From positions 620,001 through 684,000 of the forward strand of contig NZ_JAABOO010000002.1 in assembly GCF_010671605.1 (NCBI RefSeq): 64,000 nucleotides of DNA, in the 5' to 3' direction. This document shows positions 45,950 to 54,373 of this stretch, piece after piece. Position numbers and translations under genes: made by a program. The stretch comes from Leptobacterium flavescens. Lineage in GTDB: Bacteria > Bacteroidota > Bacteroidia > Flavobacteriales > Flavobacteriaceae. Numbering within the stretch: the stretch's first letter is position 1; the number at the start of each line of letters is the position of its first letter. The notes under the pieces are model-generated. The model ran no database searches. It was given only the letters and a program-made list of their open reading frames with translations, and had not been told where the DNA came from.

Positions 45950-46594
45950 ATGGATACACAGGAAAAAAATATAGAATATTCTACGATCAACACCTATTCT
46001 ACCCTGAATCAACTCACGGAGAAAACCAAAAATGTATGGCTTGTATGTCACGGGATGGGGTATTTGAGTCGCTATTTTATAAGGTACTTTAACGAGTTAC
46101 CTGCCGAAGAAAATTATATTATAGCCCCTCAGGCTCCTTCAAAATACTATCAGACCCAGGAATTCAAACATGTGGGTGCAAGCTGGCTGACCAAGGAGAA
46201 TACACTGCAGGAAACCGTTAACGTATTAAATTATATGGATGCCGTATACAAAGCGGAGAACATTCCGTCTTCGGCAAAACTCATCGCCTTCGGCTATTCA
46301 CAGGGAGTATCTATAATCTGCCGCTGGCTGGCCAGTCGCAGGATCTTATGTGATAAGCTCATTCTGCATTCGGGCGGGATCCCGGTTGAATTGAAGGAAG
46401 GGGATTTTCATTTTATGCAGGAACACAAAATTCCCGTAAGTTATGTTTACGGTAAGGGAGATCCTTATATCAATCCTGAAAGAGTGGAGAAGGAAACTGA
46501 TAAGCTCGAAAAGCTTTTCCCGGGCCTTTACGAATTTGTTAGCTTTGAAGGCGTTCATGAGATCAAAAAAGAAATTATCAACTCACTTGTTTAG
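45950..46594 (+). CDS. Alpha/beta-hydrolase esterase
   Basis: 214 residues. Phospholipase/carboxylesterase type: nucleophile elbow FGYSQGVSI (Ser about 124), late Asp in YGKGDPYIN and His in FEGVHEIKKE. Cytoplasmic. It lies beside the menI-like/menF/menD genes but divergent, so a MenH role is possible though not supported by motif. Followed by the GNAT gene 2 bp behind. Confidence 0.8.
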   Translation: MDTQEKNIEYSTINTYSTLNQLTEKTKNVWLVCHGMGYLSRYFIRYFNELPAEENYIIAPQAPSKYYQTQEFKHVGASWLTKENTLQETVNVLNYMDAVYKAENIPSSAKLIAFGYSQGVSIICRWLASRRILCDKLILHSGGIPVELKEGDFHFMQEHKIPVSYVYGKGDPYINPERVEKETDKLEKLFPGLYEFVSFEGVHEIKKEIINSLV

Positions 46595-46596
46595 TT

Positions 46597-47175
46597 ATGC
46601 AGACACCTGTCCTGGAAAATCAGATCGTTAAGTTAATCCCTTTAACCATTGATAACTACACGCATTTGAATGAGATTGCCGCCGAGGATAAACTCATTCA
46701 GTACTCTCCTTCTGATATCTCGACTCCTGAAAAATTCCTTGCTTATGTAGCAGAAGCTTTAAAAGGGGAAAAGGCAGGAAAGACCATGCCCTTTATAATT
46801 TATGACAAGCGTTCCGAAAGTTATGCCGGATGTACCCGCTTCGGACTTATAGATCCGGTGAATAAAGTTCTTCATATAGGATGGACGTGGATAGGAAAAA
46901 AATTTCAGGGCACAGGACTCAATAAGGAAGTAAAATACCTGATGCTGAAATACGCATTTGAGGTTCTTGAATTTCATAAAATTGAGTTTCGTGTGGACGA
47001 AAGAAATCTTCGTTCGAGAAAGGCCGTCGAAAAAATTGGCGGGAAATTAGAAGGTATATTACGGGAAAATGTGATTATGACCGACGGTTTCAGAAGAAAT
47101 ACTTGTTGTTTTGGCATTCTGAAAAGTGAATGGCCAATAATTAAAAATTCTGTTTTCGGTCAGAAAGGTTCATAA
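46597..47175 (+). CDS. GNAT-family N-acetyltransferase (RimJ/RimL type)
   Basis: 192 residues. Acetyltransf_3 layout with acetyl-CoA site WTWIGKKFQGTGLNKEVK (about 89-106), LEFHKIEFRVDERNLRSRKA (about 125-144), and the usual KIGGKLEGILREN. Targets could be proteins or small molecules. Two bp after the esterase gene, so probably co-transcribed. Confidence 0.85.
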   Translation: MQTPVLENQIVKLIPLTIDNYTHLNEIAAEDKLIQYSPSDISTPEKFLAYVAEALKGEKAGKTMPFIIYDKRSESYAGCTRFGLIDPVNKVLHIGWTWIGKKFQGTGLNKEVKYLMLKYAFEVLEFHKIEFRVDERNLRSRKAVEKIGGKLEGILRENVIMTDGFRRNTCCFGILKSEWPIIKNSVFGQKGS

Positions 47176-47233
47176 ATACTGGATTTTCATACATATTCTC
47201 CTACTAAAGCCTGTTTCTTCTTCTGCTATTTTT

Positions 47234-47264
47234 TTGTGATTTAGGGGAATTAAAAATAATTTTA
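47234..47264 (+). promoter_or_regulatory. Predicted promoter of the peptide genes
   Basis: TTG (47234-47236), 20-bp spacer, TAATTTTA (47257-47264). A bulged hairpin with stems CAAGCA/TGCTTG and AGTCC/GGACT (47284-47320) lies in the leader, 25 bp before the first ATG. Confidence 0.5.
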
Positions 47265-47345
47265 TACACCGTTATCCCCCCGACAAGCAAGTCCTGAAAA
47301 TCCGGGACTGTCAATGCTTGAATATTAACCATTAAACTAAATAAA

Positions 47346-47648
47346 ATGAAAAAAAAGCAGTTAAACTTAAACAAGCTGTCGTTAAAGAAATCCACTGTTG
47401 CTGGATTTAAAGCGAATAAGCTAATCGGGGGAACGGGAACCAGCTGGGACGGATGTCCTACCATACCCGGAGAACCATGTGATTTCCCAACTGATTTTGG
47501 TTGTGGAAACCAGACCGTAGGATGTCCGACGCAAGGATGTCCGCCTCCTACACAAGGATGCGTTACCCAGGGATGCCCTCCGAATACAGGGCTTGTTTGT
47601 GAGCCACAATCGCATTCGGTATGCCCTCCGGGAATCCAGTGCTTCTAA
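47346..47648 (+). CDS. Gly-Gly-leader ribosomal peptide precursor, Cys/Thr/Pro-rich core (class I lanthipeptide-like)
   Basis: 100 residues. The leader (1-34) reads KKKQLNLNKLSLKKSTVAGF then ends NKLIGG; the LNLNKLSLKK pattern is the common leader of flavobacterial lanthipeptide-like precursors. The core (about 35-100) carries eleven cysteines in a repeating layout (GCPTQGCPPPTQGCVTQGCPP), with Thr and Ser available for dehydration. No LanB, LanC, radical-SAM or peptidase-transporter gene is in the window, so modification enzymes would have to be elsewhere. Could also be a metal-binding or disulfide-rich secreted peptide. Confidence 0.75.
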   Translation: MKKKQLNLNKLSLKKSTVAGFKANKLIGGTGTSWDGCPTIPGEPCDFPTDFGCGNQTVGCPTQGCPPPTQGCVTQGCPPNTGLVCEPQSHSVCPPGIQCF

Positions 47649-47666
47649 TTTTTTAAAACAGTATCT

Positions 47667-47813
47667 ATGAAAAAAAGGAATTTTAGTTCTGTAAAGTTAC
47701 ATCTTAATAAGAGAGTGGTTTCCAGACTAATGCTATCCAAAATAACCGGAGGGGCAACAGAACGCAGAGCTTGTGTGACCAATGCACAGCATGAGTGTTC
47801 TGCAGCTTGCTAG
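47667..47813 (+). CDS. Second Gly-Gly-leader peptide precursor, 48 residues
   Basis: A 48-codon gene 18 bp after the first precursor. Its leader (MKKRNFSSVKLHLNKRVVSR, then LMLSKITGG) follows the same plan as the gene before it. The core ATERRACVTNAQHECSAAC has three cysteines and several Ser/Thr. Its size, leader and tandem position support it as a real gene. Terminated by the hairpin at 47839-47867. Confidence 0.72.
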   Translation: MKKRNFSSVKLHLNKRVVSRLMLSKITGGATERRACVTNAQHECSAAC

Positions 47814-47838
47814 GGTAAATAGATTTGTAATAAAAAGA

Positions 47839-47867
47839 AAAACGCAGCTGATACAGCTGCGTTTTTT
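47839..47867. terminator. Bidirectional intrinsic terminator between peptide genes and dnaK
   Basis: AAAACGCAGCT, 5-nt loop, AGCTGCGTTTTTT; T-rich on both strands. Serves the convergent peptide genes (+) and dnaK (-). Confidence 0.9.
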
Positions 47868-47887
47868 ATGTTTAATGTCGGGAAAGT

Positions 47888-49789
47888 TTATTTTACTTCT
47901 TCAAAATCAACATCCTGAACATCGTCTCCTTCTTTAGCATCGGATCCTCCGGCTTCCTGACCAGGTGCTCCGTTCTGCTGAGCCTCTGCCTGAGCCTTGT
48001 ACATTTCTTCCGAAGCTACTTTCCAGGCCTCATTGATCTTGTCAAGTGCAGGCTGGATCGTATCAACATCTTTCGTCTCATAAGCCTTTTTAAGCTCTTC
48101 CAGTGCATCCTGGATCGGTTGTTTCTTATCTTCAGATAATTTATCCCCGAATTCTCCAAGTTGTTTTTCTGTCTGGAAGATCATAGCATCAGCTTCATTG
48201 ATCTTATCTGCTTTCTCCTTAGCTTGCTTATCGGCTTCGGCATTAGCTTCTGCCTCTCTCTTCATTTTCTCGATCTCTTCCTCTGTAAGCCCTGAAGAAG
48301 CTTCTATTCTGATGTTCTGCTCTTTATTAGTTCCTTTATCCTTGGCAGAAACATTGATGATCCCGTTGGCATCGATATCGAAAGTTACTTCAATCTGTGG
48401 TACTCCCCTTGGTGCAGGTGGAATTCCATCAAGGTGGAAACGTCCGATAGTTTTGTTATCTGCTGCCATAGGACGCTCTCCCTGAAGTACGTGGATCTCA
48501 ACAGAAGGCTGATTGTCTGCTGCTGTAGAGAATACCTGCGACTTCTTGGTAGGGATCGTGGTATTGGCATCGATAAGTTTGGTCAATACACCGCCCATAG
48601 TTTCTATTCCTAAAGAAAGCGGAGTAACATCCAGTAAGAGTACGTCTTTAACATCTCCGGTTAAAACTCCACCCTGGATTGCAGCACCAACTGCCACTAC
48701 CTCATCAGGGTTAACCCCTTTTGAAGGTTTTTTTCCGAAGAATTTCTCTACGGCTTCCTGAACGGCAGGGATTCTTGTAGAACCACCTACAAGGATGATC
48801 TCATCAATATCGCCGGTAGATAGTCCTGCATTCTTAAGAGCTGCAGAACAAGGTGCGATCGTTCTTTTTACAAGATCGTCGATAAGTTGCTCGAACTTAG
48901 CTCTGGATAAAGTCCTTACAAGGTGCTTTGGTCCTGAAGCTGTAGCTGTTATATAAGGTAAATTAATTTCTGTTTGTGTAGAAGATGAAAGCTCGATCTT
49001 AGCTTTTTCAGCAGCTTCCTTTAAACGCTGTAACGCCATAGCATCACTGCGAAGATCCATATTCTCTTCTGACTTGAACTCTTCTGCCAGCCAGTTGATG
49101 ATCTTTTCATCTACATCATCTCCACCAAGGTGTGTATCTCCGTCTGTAGCCAGTACTTCAAATACTCCATCTCCAAGTTCAAGGATAGAAACGTCATGTG
49201 TACCACCACCAAAATCGAAAACAACTATTTTCTGATCTGAATTCTTTTTATCAAGTCCGTATGCCAAAGCAGCAGCGGTAGGTTCGTTAATGATACGCTG
49301 TACTTTTAGTCCTGAGATCTCTCCGGCTTCTTTGGTAGCCTGACGCTGAGCATCATTAAAATATGCAGGAACAGTAATTACAGCCTCAGAAACAGTTTGT
49401 CCAAGATAATCTTCGGCAGTCTTTTTCATTTTCTGAAGGATCATTGCCGATAATTCCTGTGGCGTATATAAACGTCCTTCTATATCAACCCTTGGAGTGT
49501 CATTATCTCCTTTAACTACTGTATAGGGAACCCTTCCGGCTTCTTTCTGAGATTCAGAAAATTTATTCCCCATAAAACGCTTGATCGAATAAATGGTTTT
49601 ATTAGGATTAGTAACCGCCTGTCTTTTTGCAGGATCACCTACTTTTATTTCTCCTCCTTCTACAAAGGCAATTACCGAAGGTGTGGTTCTTTTCCCTTCT
49701 GCGTTTGGAATCACTACGGGCTCGTTCCCTTCCATCACGGAAACACAAGAATTTGTAGTACCCAAATCAATTCCGATAATTTTACTCAT
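47888..49789 (-). CDS. dnaK: Chaperone DnaK (Hsp70)
   Basis: 633 residues, normal length. Hsp70 signatures: [12 protein letters not shown] (4-15), [14 protein letters not shown] (about 190), and [13 protein letters not shown] (about 330). The substrate domain (about 385-500) and helical lid end with an acidic tail ([17 protein letters not shown]). It stands alone, without grpE or dnaJ. The 5' region carries a palindrome and a sigma-54-like box. Confidence 0.97.
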   Translation of the reverse strand: MSKIIGIDLGTTNSCVSVMEGNEPVVIPNAEGKRTTPSVIAFVEGGEIKVGDPAKRQAVTNPNKTIYSIKRFMGNKFSESQKEAGRVPYTVVKGDNDTPRVDIEGRLYTPQELSAMILQKMKKTAEDYLGQTVSEAVITVPAYFNDAQRQATKEAGEISGLKVQRIINEPTAAALAYGLDKKNSDQKIVVFDFGGGTHDVSILELGDGVFEVLATDGDTHLGGDDVDEKIINWLAEEFKSEENMDLRSDAMALQRLKEAAEKAKIELSSSTQTEINLPYITATASGPKHLVRTLSRAKFEQLIDDLVKRTIAPCSAALKNAGLSTGDIDEIILVGGSTRIPAVQEAVEKFFGKKPSKGVNPDEVVAVGAAIQGGVLTGDVKDVLLLDVTPLSLGIETMGGVLTKLIDANTTIPTKKSQVFSTAADNQPSVEIHVLQGERPMAADNKTIGRFHLDGIPPAPRGVPQIEVTFDIDANGIINVSAKDKGTNKEQNIRIEASSGLTEEEIEKMKREAEANAEADKQAKEKADKINEADAMIFQTEKQLGEFGDKLSEDKKQPIQDALEELKKAYETKDVDTIQPALDKINEAWKVASEEMYKAQAEAQQNGAPGQEAGGSDAKEGDDVQDVDFEEVK

Positions 49790-49839
49790 TGTTTATTTTT
49801 ATTATGTGTTGAAAAATTCTTTTTTATTGTGTCTATCCA

Positions 49840-49882
49840 ATGTCAATCTTTATGCCAACTCTTATTTGCTGACAGGATGTCA
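49840..49882 (-). promoter_or_regulatory. Palindrome and sigma-54-like box upstream of dnaK
   Basis: Perfect inverted repeat TGACA-N3-TGTCA (49870-49882). Eleven bp downstream on the minus strand is TTGGCATAAAGATTGA (about 49843-49858), which keeps the GG-N10-G spacing of sigma-54 promoters but has GA where GC is expected. It ends about 50 bp before the dnaK ATG. Confidence 0.45.
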
Positions 49883-49996
49883 CTTTTATGATTTTGTGTC
49901 TTTTTTTATTGCGGTTAAATTAAAAATTCGCGAAAATATTCCCCTGTTTTTACGAAAAATGTAAATTTACCGCATTATTGAGTTCAAAAATTAGCT

Positions 49997-51427
49997 ATGG
50001 AATGTATCAGTGTTTTTGACATGTTGAAAATTGGGGTCGGTCCCTCCAGTTCGCACACTTTAGGACCGTGGAGAGCTGCAGAGAGATGGATTGCCGAACT
50101 AAAGGAAAACCAGCAGTTTAATATGGTTAAGAGTGTTCGTGTCGATCTGTACGGTTCCTTATCCTTAACCGGAAAGGGTCATGCCACAGATTATGCGGTC
50201 ATCCTCGGGCTTAGCGGTACCGATCCGGAATACATTCCTGTCGACTCCATTCACGGGTTGATCGAAGAAGTTAAGAAAAACGGATCCCTTCTCTTCGGAG
50301 ATTCTTTCGGGATAGACTTCGATATGGATCAGCATATTGTTTTTAACCGGGAATTCCTTCCGTTTCACTCAAATGGAATAAAGTTTACCGCCCAGCTTAA
50401 AGACAATACAGAGATCAGCGAAACCTACTACTCCATCGGCGGAGGTTTTGTTATAAAAGAGAATTTGTCCAAAACAGAAGAGAACTTAAAAATCCAGCAG
50501 TGCTTTCCTTTTCCAATCAATCTGGCTTCCGAGCTTATCGATTATTGTTCCGATCAGCAAAAGAAGATCTCGGAGATCGTATGGCAAAATGAATTATCGA
50601 TAAGAGAGCCGGAACAAATAGATGCAGAGCTTAAGCGCGTCTGGGATACCATGCTGGAATGTATGTATATCGGGTGTCATAGCGAAGGTACCCTGCCAGG
50701 AGGCCTGAACGTCAGAAGAAGGGCCTTTGATGCACATAAAAAACTAATGGAGGCTTCCGATGCAAGCTATAGTGATCAGGAAAGCTGGTTGCAGGCTATC
50801 CGTAAAACCGAGGTTAAATTCAGGCAGATATTAAAATGGGTAAGCTGTTTTGCCCTTGCCGTTAACGAAGTAAACGCTTCCCTCGGAAGGGTGGTAACAG
50901 CTCCTACCAATGGAAGTGCGGGTGTGATCCCTGCGGTACTGATGTATTATATGGTAATTGAAAACCATCAGGCCGATTTTAACCATATACGACAATTCCT
51001 GCTGGTTGCAGGTGAAATAGGAAGTCTTTTCAAAAAAGGAGCTACCATCTCGGCAGCTATGGGAGGTTGTCAGGCAGAAATAGGTGTTTCCTCAGCTATG
51101 GCAGCAGGAGCCCTGACCGAATTACTGGGCGGAACCCATGAACAAGTGCTTATGGCAAGTGAAATTGCGATGGAACACCATCTCGGTCTTACCTGCGATC
51201 CTATTGGAGGCCTGGTACAAATACCTTGTATAGAAAGAAATGCAATGGGAGCTATTAAAGCGATCAATGCAGCAGAACTGGCCATAGACAGCGATCCGTC
51301 TCATGCCAAGGTACCGCTGGACAAGGTAATAGCCACCATGTGGGAAACAGCAAAAGATATGAACACCAAATACAAGGAAACTTCAGAGGGCGGCCTCGCA
51401 GTTGGTGTCCATATTAGTGATTGCTGA
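49997..51427 (+). CDS. L-serine ammonia-lyase (serine dehydratase), single-chain
   Basis: 476 residues. Beta domain at the N-terminus (KIGVGPSSSHTLGP, about 11-24) and alpha domain with GGLNVRRRAFD (about 235), TNGSAGVIPAV, MGGCQAEIGVSSAMAAGAL (about 355) and GLTCDPIGGLVQIPCIERN (about 395). The cysteines of the last two segments are the iron-sulfur ligands; the chain ends with Ser-Asp-Cys, the C-terminal tail cysteine known in this enzyme type. Converts serine to pyruvate and ammonia. Confidence 0.95.
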   Translation: MECISVFDMLKIGVGPSSSHTLGPWRAAERWIAELKENQQFNMVKSVRVDLYGSLSLTGKGHATDYAVILGLSGTDPEYIPVDSIHGLIEEVKKNGSLLFGDSFGIDFDMDQHIVFNREFLPFHSNGIKFTAQLKDNTEISETYYSIGGGFVIKENLSKTEENLKIQQCFPFPINLASELIDYCSDQQKKISEIVWQNELSIREPEQIDAELKRVWDTMLECMYIGCHSEGTLPGGLNVRRRAFDAHKKLMEASDASYSDQESWLQAIRKTEVKFRQILKWVSCFALAVNEVNASLGRVVTAPTNGSAGVIPAVLMYYMVIENHQADFNHIRQFLLVAGEIGSLFKKGATISAAMGGCQAEIGVSSAMAAGALTELLGGTHEQVLMASEIAMEHHLGLTCDPIGGLVQIPCIERNAMGAIKAINAAELAIDSDPSHAKVPLDKVIATMWETAKDMNTKYKETSEGGLAVGVHISDC

Positions 51428-51886
51428 TCATTCCTTACATCCCTGCCTTCTTCGCGTATCGATCAGATAAATGATCTTCCAGCTTCCGTTATCCTTAAAA
51501 AGCTGAAAGGAATTTACCCCGCAATGGCTGAACCGGCCGTTAAACCAGAATTCATACGGAGTCCAGGCATTGGCCATATTCCCATCTACCTGAATATTAA
51601 AGGACAATAAACGCTCGTCCCATTTCTGATCGTCCGGGCGGGTGGCAATGGCATTTAAAAATTTATTGGCGTCGTCGCTGTTCAGGACATCTTTACCTTC
51701 CCGGTTCCTGAATGCAGTCTGCATAATTATCTTATCGGAAATAGTTTCTTTAATTATTGTGGTGTCTCCCTTATGGAAACCTTCAAAGAAACGTTCTACA
51801 GTAGCTTTTACCTCATCTTTCTCAGATTGTTGTGCGCTCATAGTAAGAGAAAAAAGCAGTGCAAATAATAAAGTACAGAATTTCAT
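51428..51886 (-). CDS. Secreted NTF2-like (SnoaL/DUF4440-type) protein
   Basis: 152 residues. Signal peptide (1-18, ending LTMSAQ), then a cone-shaped NTF2-like fold suggested by VKATVERFFEGFHKGDT, NAWTPYEFWFNGRFSH and SFQLFKDNGSWKIIYLID. The fold binds small ligands; a function cannot be assigned. Ends 1 bp after the serine dehydratase stop, convergent; divergent from panB. Confidence 0.82.
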   Translation of the reverse strand: MKFCTLLFALLFSLTMSAQQSEKDEVKATVERFFEGFHKGDTTIIKETISDKIIMQTAFRNREGKDVLNSDDANKFLNAIATRPDDQKWDERLLSFNIQVDGNMANAWTPYEFWFNGRFSHCGVNSFQLFKDNGSWKIIYLIDTRRRQGCKE

Positions 51887-51897
51887 TTTAGCTTAAA

Positions 51898-51927
51898 TTG
51901 ATTTGAAAGTACAATTTAGTACTTTTA
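51898..51927 (+). promoter_or_regulatory. Predicted promoter of panB
   Basis: TTG (51898-51900), 19-bp spacer, TACTTTTA (51920-51927), about 20 bp before the ATG. Confidence 0.6.
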
Positions 51928-51946
51928 CAACAAATAATTACAAGGA

Positions 51947-52765
51947 ATGTCAGTTGCTAAAAAAGAATATAAAAGGATCACTACCAATTCCCTGGTAGAA
52001 ATGAAAAAGAACGGGGAAAAAATTTCCATGCTAACAGCCTACGATTTTACAATGGCGAAGATCATAGACGGAGCGGGTATCGATGTTATCCTGGTAGGAG
52101 ATTCTGCCAGTAACGTAATGGCGGGGCATGAGACCACGCTTCCTATTACTCTGGATCAGATGATCTACCACGCCTCTTCTGTGATAAGAGCGATTAAACG
52201 AGCGCTGGTGGTTGTGGATATCCCTTTCGGAAGTTATCAGTCAGATCCTAAGGAGGCGCTTCGTTCTGCTATCAGGATCATGAAGGAATCCGGAGCCCAT
52301 GCTGTAAAAATGGAAGGCGGAAAGGAGATCAAAGAATCTATCAAGCGTACCCTGAACGCCGGGATCCCGGTAATGGGGCATTTGGGACTTACTCCTCAAT
52401 CCATTTATAAATTCGGGACCTATACTGTAAGGGCCAAAGAAAAAGAGGAAGCAACCAAGCTTAAGGAGGATGCTCTTATGCTGGAAAAAGCAGGGTGTTT
52501 TGCCGTAGTACTGGAAAAAGTTCCGGCTAAACTGGCAGGCGAAGTAGCAAAGAGCCTTACCATACCTGTTATAGGAATTGGTGCCGGGAACGGGGTTGAC
52601 GGACAGGTTTTGGTTACCCACGATATGCTGGGAATGACCCATGAATTTAATCCGCGTTTCCTGAGAAGGTATTTACAGCTGTATGATGATATGACAAGTG
52701 CTTTTAAACAATATATCTCCGATGTGAAATCTGTTGATTTTCCAAGTGACGAGGAGCAATATTAA
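51947..52765 (+). CDS. panB: 3-Methyl-2-oxobutanoate hydroxymethyltransferase PanB
   Basis: 272 residues. [17 protein letters not shown] (about 24-40), [17 protein letters not shown] (metal-binding Asp, about 47-63), VKMEGGKE (about 120), [14 protein letters not shown] (about 140), and [16 protein letters not shown] (about 210). Makes ketopantoate, first step of pantothenate synthesis. The ketoacid substrate comes from the valine pathway, whose ilv/leu genes lie 4-11 kb to the right. Confidence 0.96.
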   Translation: MSVAKKEYKRITTNSLVEMKKNGEKISMLTAYDFTMAKIIDGAGIDVILVGDSASNVMAGHETTLPITLDQMIYHASSVIRAIKRALVVVDIPFGSYQSDPKEALRSAIRIMKESGAHAVKMEGGKEIKESIKRTLNAGIPVMGHLGLTPQSIYKFGTYTVRAKEKEEATKLKEDALMLEKAGCFAVVLEKVPAKLAGEVAKSLTIPVIGIGAGNGVDGQVLVTHDMLGMTHEFNPRFLRRYLQLYDDMTSAFKQYISDVKSVDFPSDEEQY

Positions 52766-52819
52766 ACCGTTAGTCATATCCTTTTAAAGCGGGAACCGAA
52801 CCCGCATCAGATCTAATAT

Positions 52820-53509
52820 ATGTCCAGATCCAATAAAAATAATCTTCAGGTATTATATGAGGACAATCACCTTATTATCATCAACAAAAGAGTTGGGGAT
52901 ATCGTTCAAGGTGATAAGACCGGAGACACTCCGCTAAGTGAGGTAGTGAAGGCTTATTTAAAGGAGAAATACAATAAACCGGGGAATGTTTATCTGGGAG
53001 TCGTTCACAGATTGGACCGGCCAACCAGCGGCGCAGTTGTTTTTGCAAAAACGTCCAAGGCACTCCCCAGACTCAACAAGCTTTTTAGTACCAAAGAAGC
53101 CCGTAAAACCTATTGGGCAGTGGTAAAGGACAAACCTCCAAAGGAAAAAGACAGTCTGGTGCACTGGCTGAAAAGATATCCGAAAAACAATACTTCCAAA
53201 GCCTACAAAAAGGAAACGGAAGGAAGCAAAAAAGCCATTCTTCATTACAATATTCTAAAAAAGCTAGAGCGTTATTTTTTGCTGGAGATCGATCTGGAAA
53301 CCGGAAGGCATCATCAGATCCGGGTGCAATTATCTGCCATCGGCCTACCTATCAAAGGAGATCTGAAATATGGTTTTGCCAGAAGTAACAAAGACGGAGG
53401 TATTCATTTACACGCTAGGAAGATCTCTTTTATCCATCCGGTCAAAAAAGAACCTCTCAGTATCGTGGCTCCTACTCCACCAGATCCTGTCTGGGACGCC
53501 TGTAACTGA
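52820..53509 (+). CDS. RluA-family RNA pseudouridine synthase
   Basis: 229 residues, catalytic domain only, no S4 domain. HRLDRPTSGAVVFAKTSKA (catalytic Asp, about 64) and the conserved LETGRHHQIRVQLSAIG (about 158-174). It isomerises uridine in rRNA or tRNA; the site cannot be told. It starts 54 bp after panB on the same strand and meets the transporter gene end to end. Confidence 0.9.
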   Translation: MSRSNKNNLQVLYEDNHLIIINKRVGDIVQGDKTGDTPLSEVVKAYLKEKYNKPGNVYLGVVHRLDRPTSGAVVFAKTSKALPRLNKLFSTKEARKTYWAVVKDKPPKEKDSLVHWLKRYPKNNTSKAYKKETEGSKKAILHYNILKKLERYFLLEIDLETGRHHQIRVQLSAIGLPIKGDLKYGFARSNKDGGIHLHARKISFIHPVKKEPLSIVAPTPPDPVWDACN

Positions 53510-54370
53510 TCATTTATACGAGCGTATACTTTCAATAACCACTGCAGAGAGAATAAGTACCCCTCCAATGATGGTTGTCCAATCCGGGTATTCCTTCAGG
53601 AAGAGCATTCCGAGTAAGATCCCGTAAATAGGCTGGGCACTGCTCATAATACTGGCTGTGGTGATAGAAAAATGTTTAAAGCTCATCAGGAAAAGCGTAT
53701 GCCCTATAGCTGTGGTTAAGAGCGATAAGGTGACCAGTGCCGGCCATTGTTCGGTTACCGGGCTAAGATCGTAGATAAAAAGTACCGGAGAAAGCAGAAC
53801 GGATATGATGATCAGTTGATACCACATCAGAGCTGTTCCATGGTGATATTCTATACGTTTCTTCAGGATAATATTTCGCAGAGCATAGCACAGGGCCGAA
53901 AAAAGTCCGAGAATTACTGCCAAAGTATAATTATTCCTAAAATCGAATTCAGGCACCAGGAAGAATATACCTATCAGGACCAGCAGTGCCAGCAGCAGGT
54001 GGATCTTCTGAAATCTCGTCTTTAATAAAAGCGGTTCCAGGAAGGAAGTAAAAACGGGATAGGTAAAAATAGATAACATCCCTATGGCTACATTGGACAG
54101 TTGAAGGGAATAAAAAAAAGTGATCCAGTGCAATCCTAAAAATATCCCTCCGGCAATAACCGGTAAGCGGTCTTTACTACTCCCTTCAAATAGTTTTACC
54201 TTTTTCCATTTGCAGAACAAAAAGAGAAAAATAGCTGCAAAAAATGCCCGCCAGAAAATGGTAAGCGGAGGTGACATCTGAATATATCGTCCTAAAGTAC
54301 CCGAAGTACTGATAAATACCATTGCAAGATTAATCTCGAGAACCCGGTTAAAATGCTGTTTCTTATCCAT
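53510..54370 (-). CDS. EamA/DMT-family transporter
   Basis: 286 residues with ten hydrophobic helices, in two EamA halves (about 10-140 and 155-282). The second half carries AQPIYGILLGMLFLKEYPDW, a typical EamA end. A metabolite exporter, substrate unknown. Its stop directly abuts the stop of the pseudouridine synthase gene; it follows the TPR-like gene by 3 bp. Confidence 0.88.
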   Translation of the reverse strand: MDKKQHFNRVLEINLAMVFISTSGTLGRYIQMSPPLTIFWRAFFAAIFLFLFCKWKKVKLFEGSSKDRLPVIAGGIFLGLHWITFFYSLQLSNVAIGMLSIFTYPVFTSFLEPLLLKTRFQKIHLLLALLVLIGIFFLVPEFDFRNNYTLAVILGLFSALCYALRNIILKKRIEYHHGTALMWYQLIIISVLLSPVLFIYDLSPVTEQWPALVTLSLLTTAIGHTLFLMSFKHFSITTASIMSSAQPIYGILLGMLFLKEYPDWTTIIGGVLILSAVVIESIRSYK

Positions 54371-54373
54371 TAA

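Noticed and set aside
45950-46594. MenH assignment for the alpha/beta hydrolase
   Set aside because: It is next to men genes but divergent, and its motifs fit a generic phospholipase/carboxylesterase-type esterase.
51905-51935. ACAACAA upstream of panB as another LytTR site
   Set aside because: Only one copy is present, no partner lies 21 bp away, and it is downstream of the predicted promoter.
52378-52392. Complement of the UCCCAAAU sRNA motif inside panB
   Set aside because: An ATTTGGGA match lies deep in the coding region (CAT TTG GGA of a conserved protein motif), which is expected by chance and not a usual sRNA target site.
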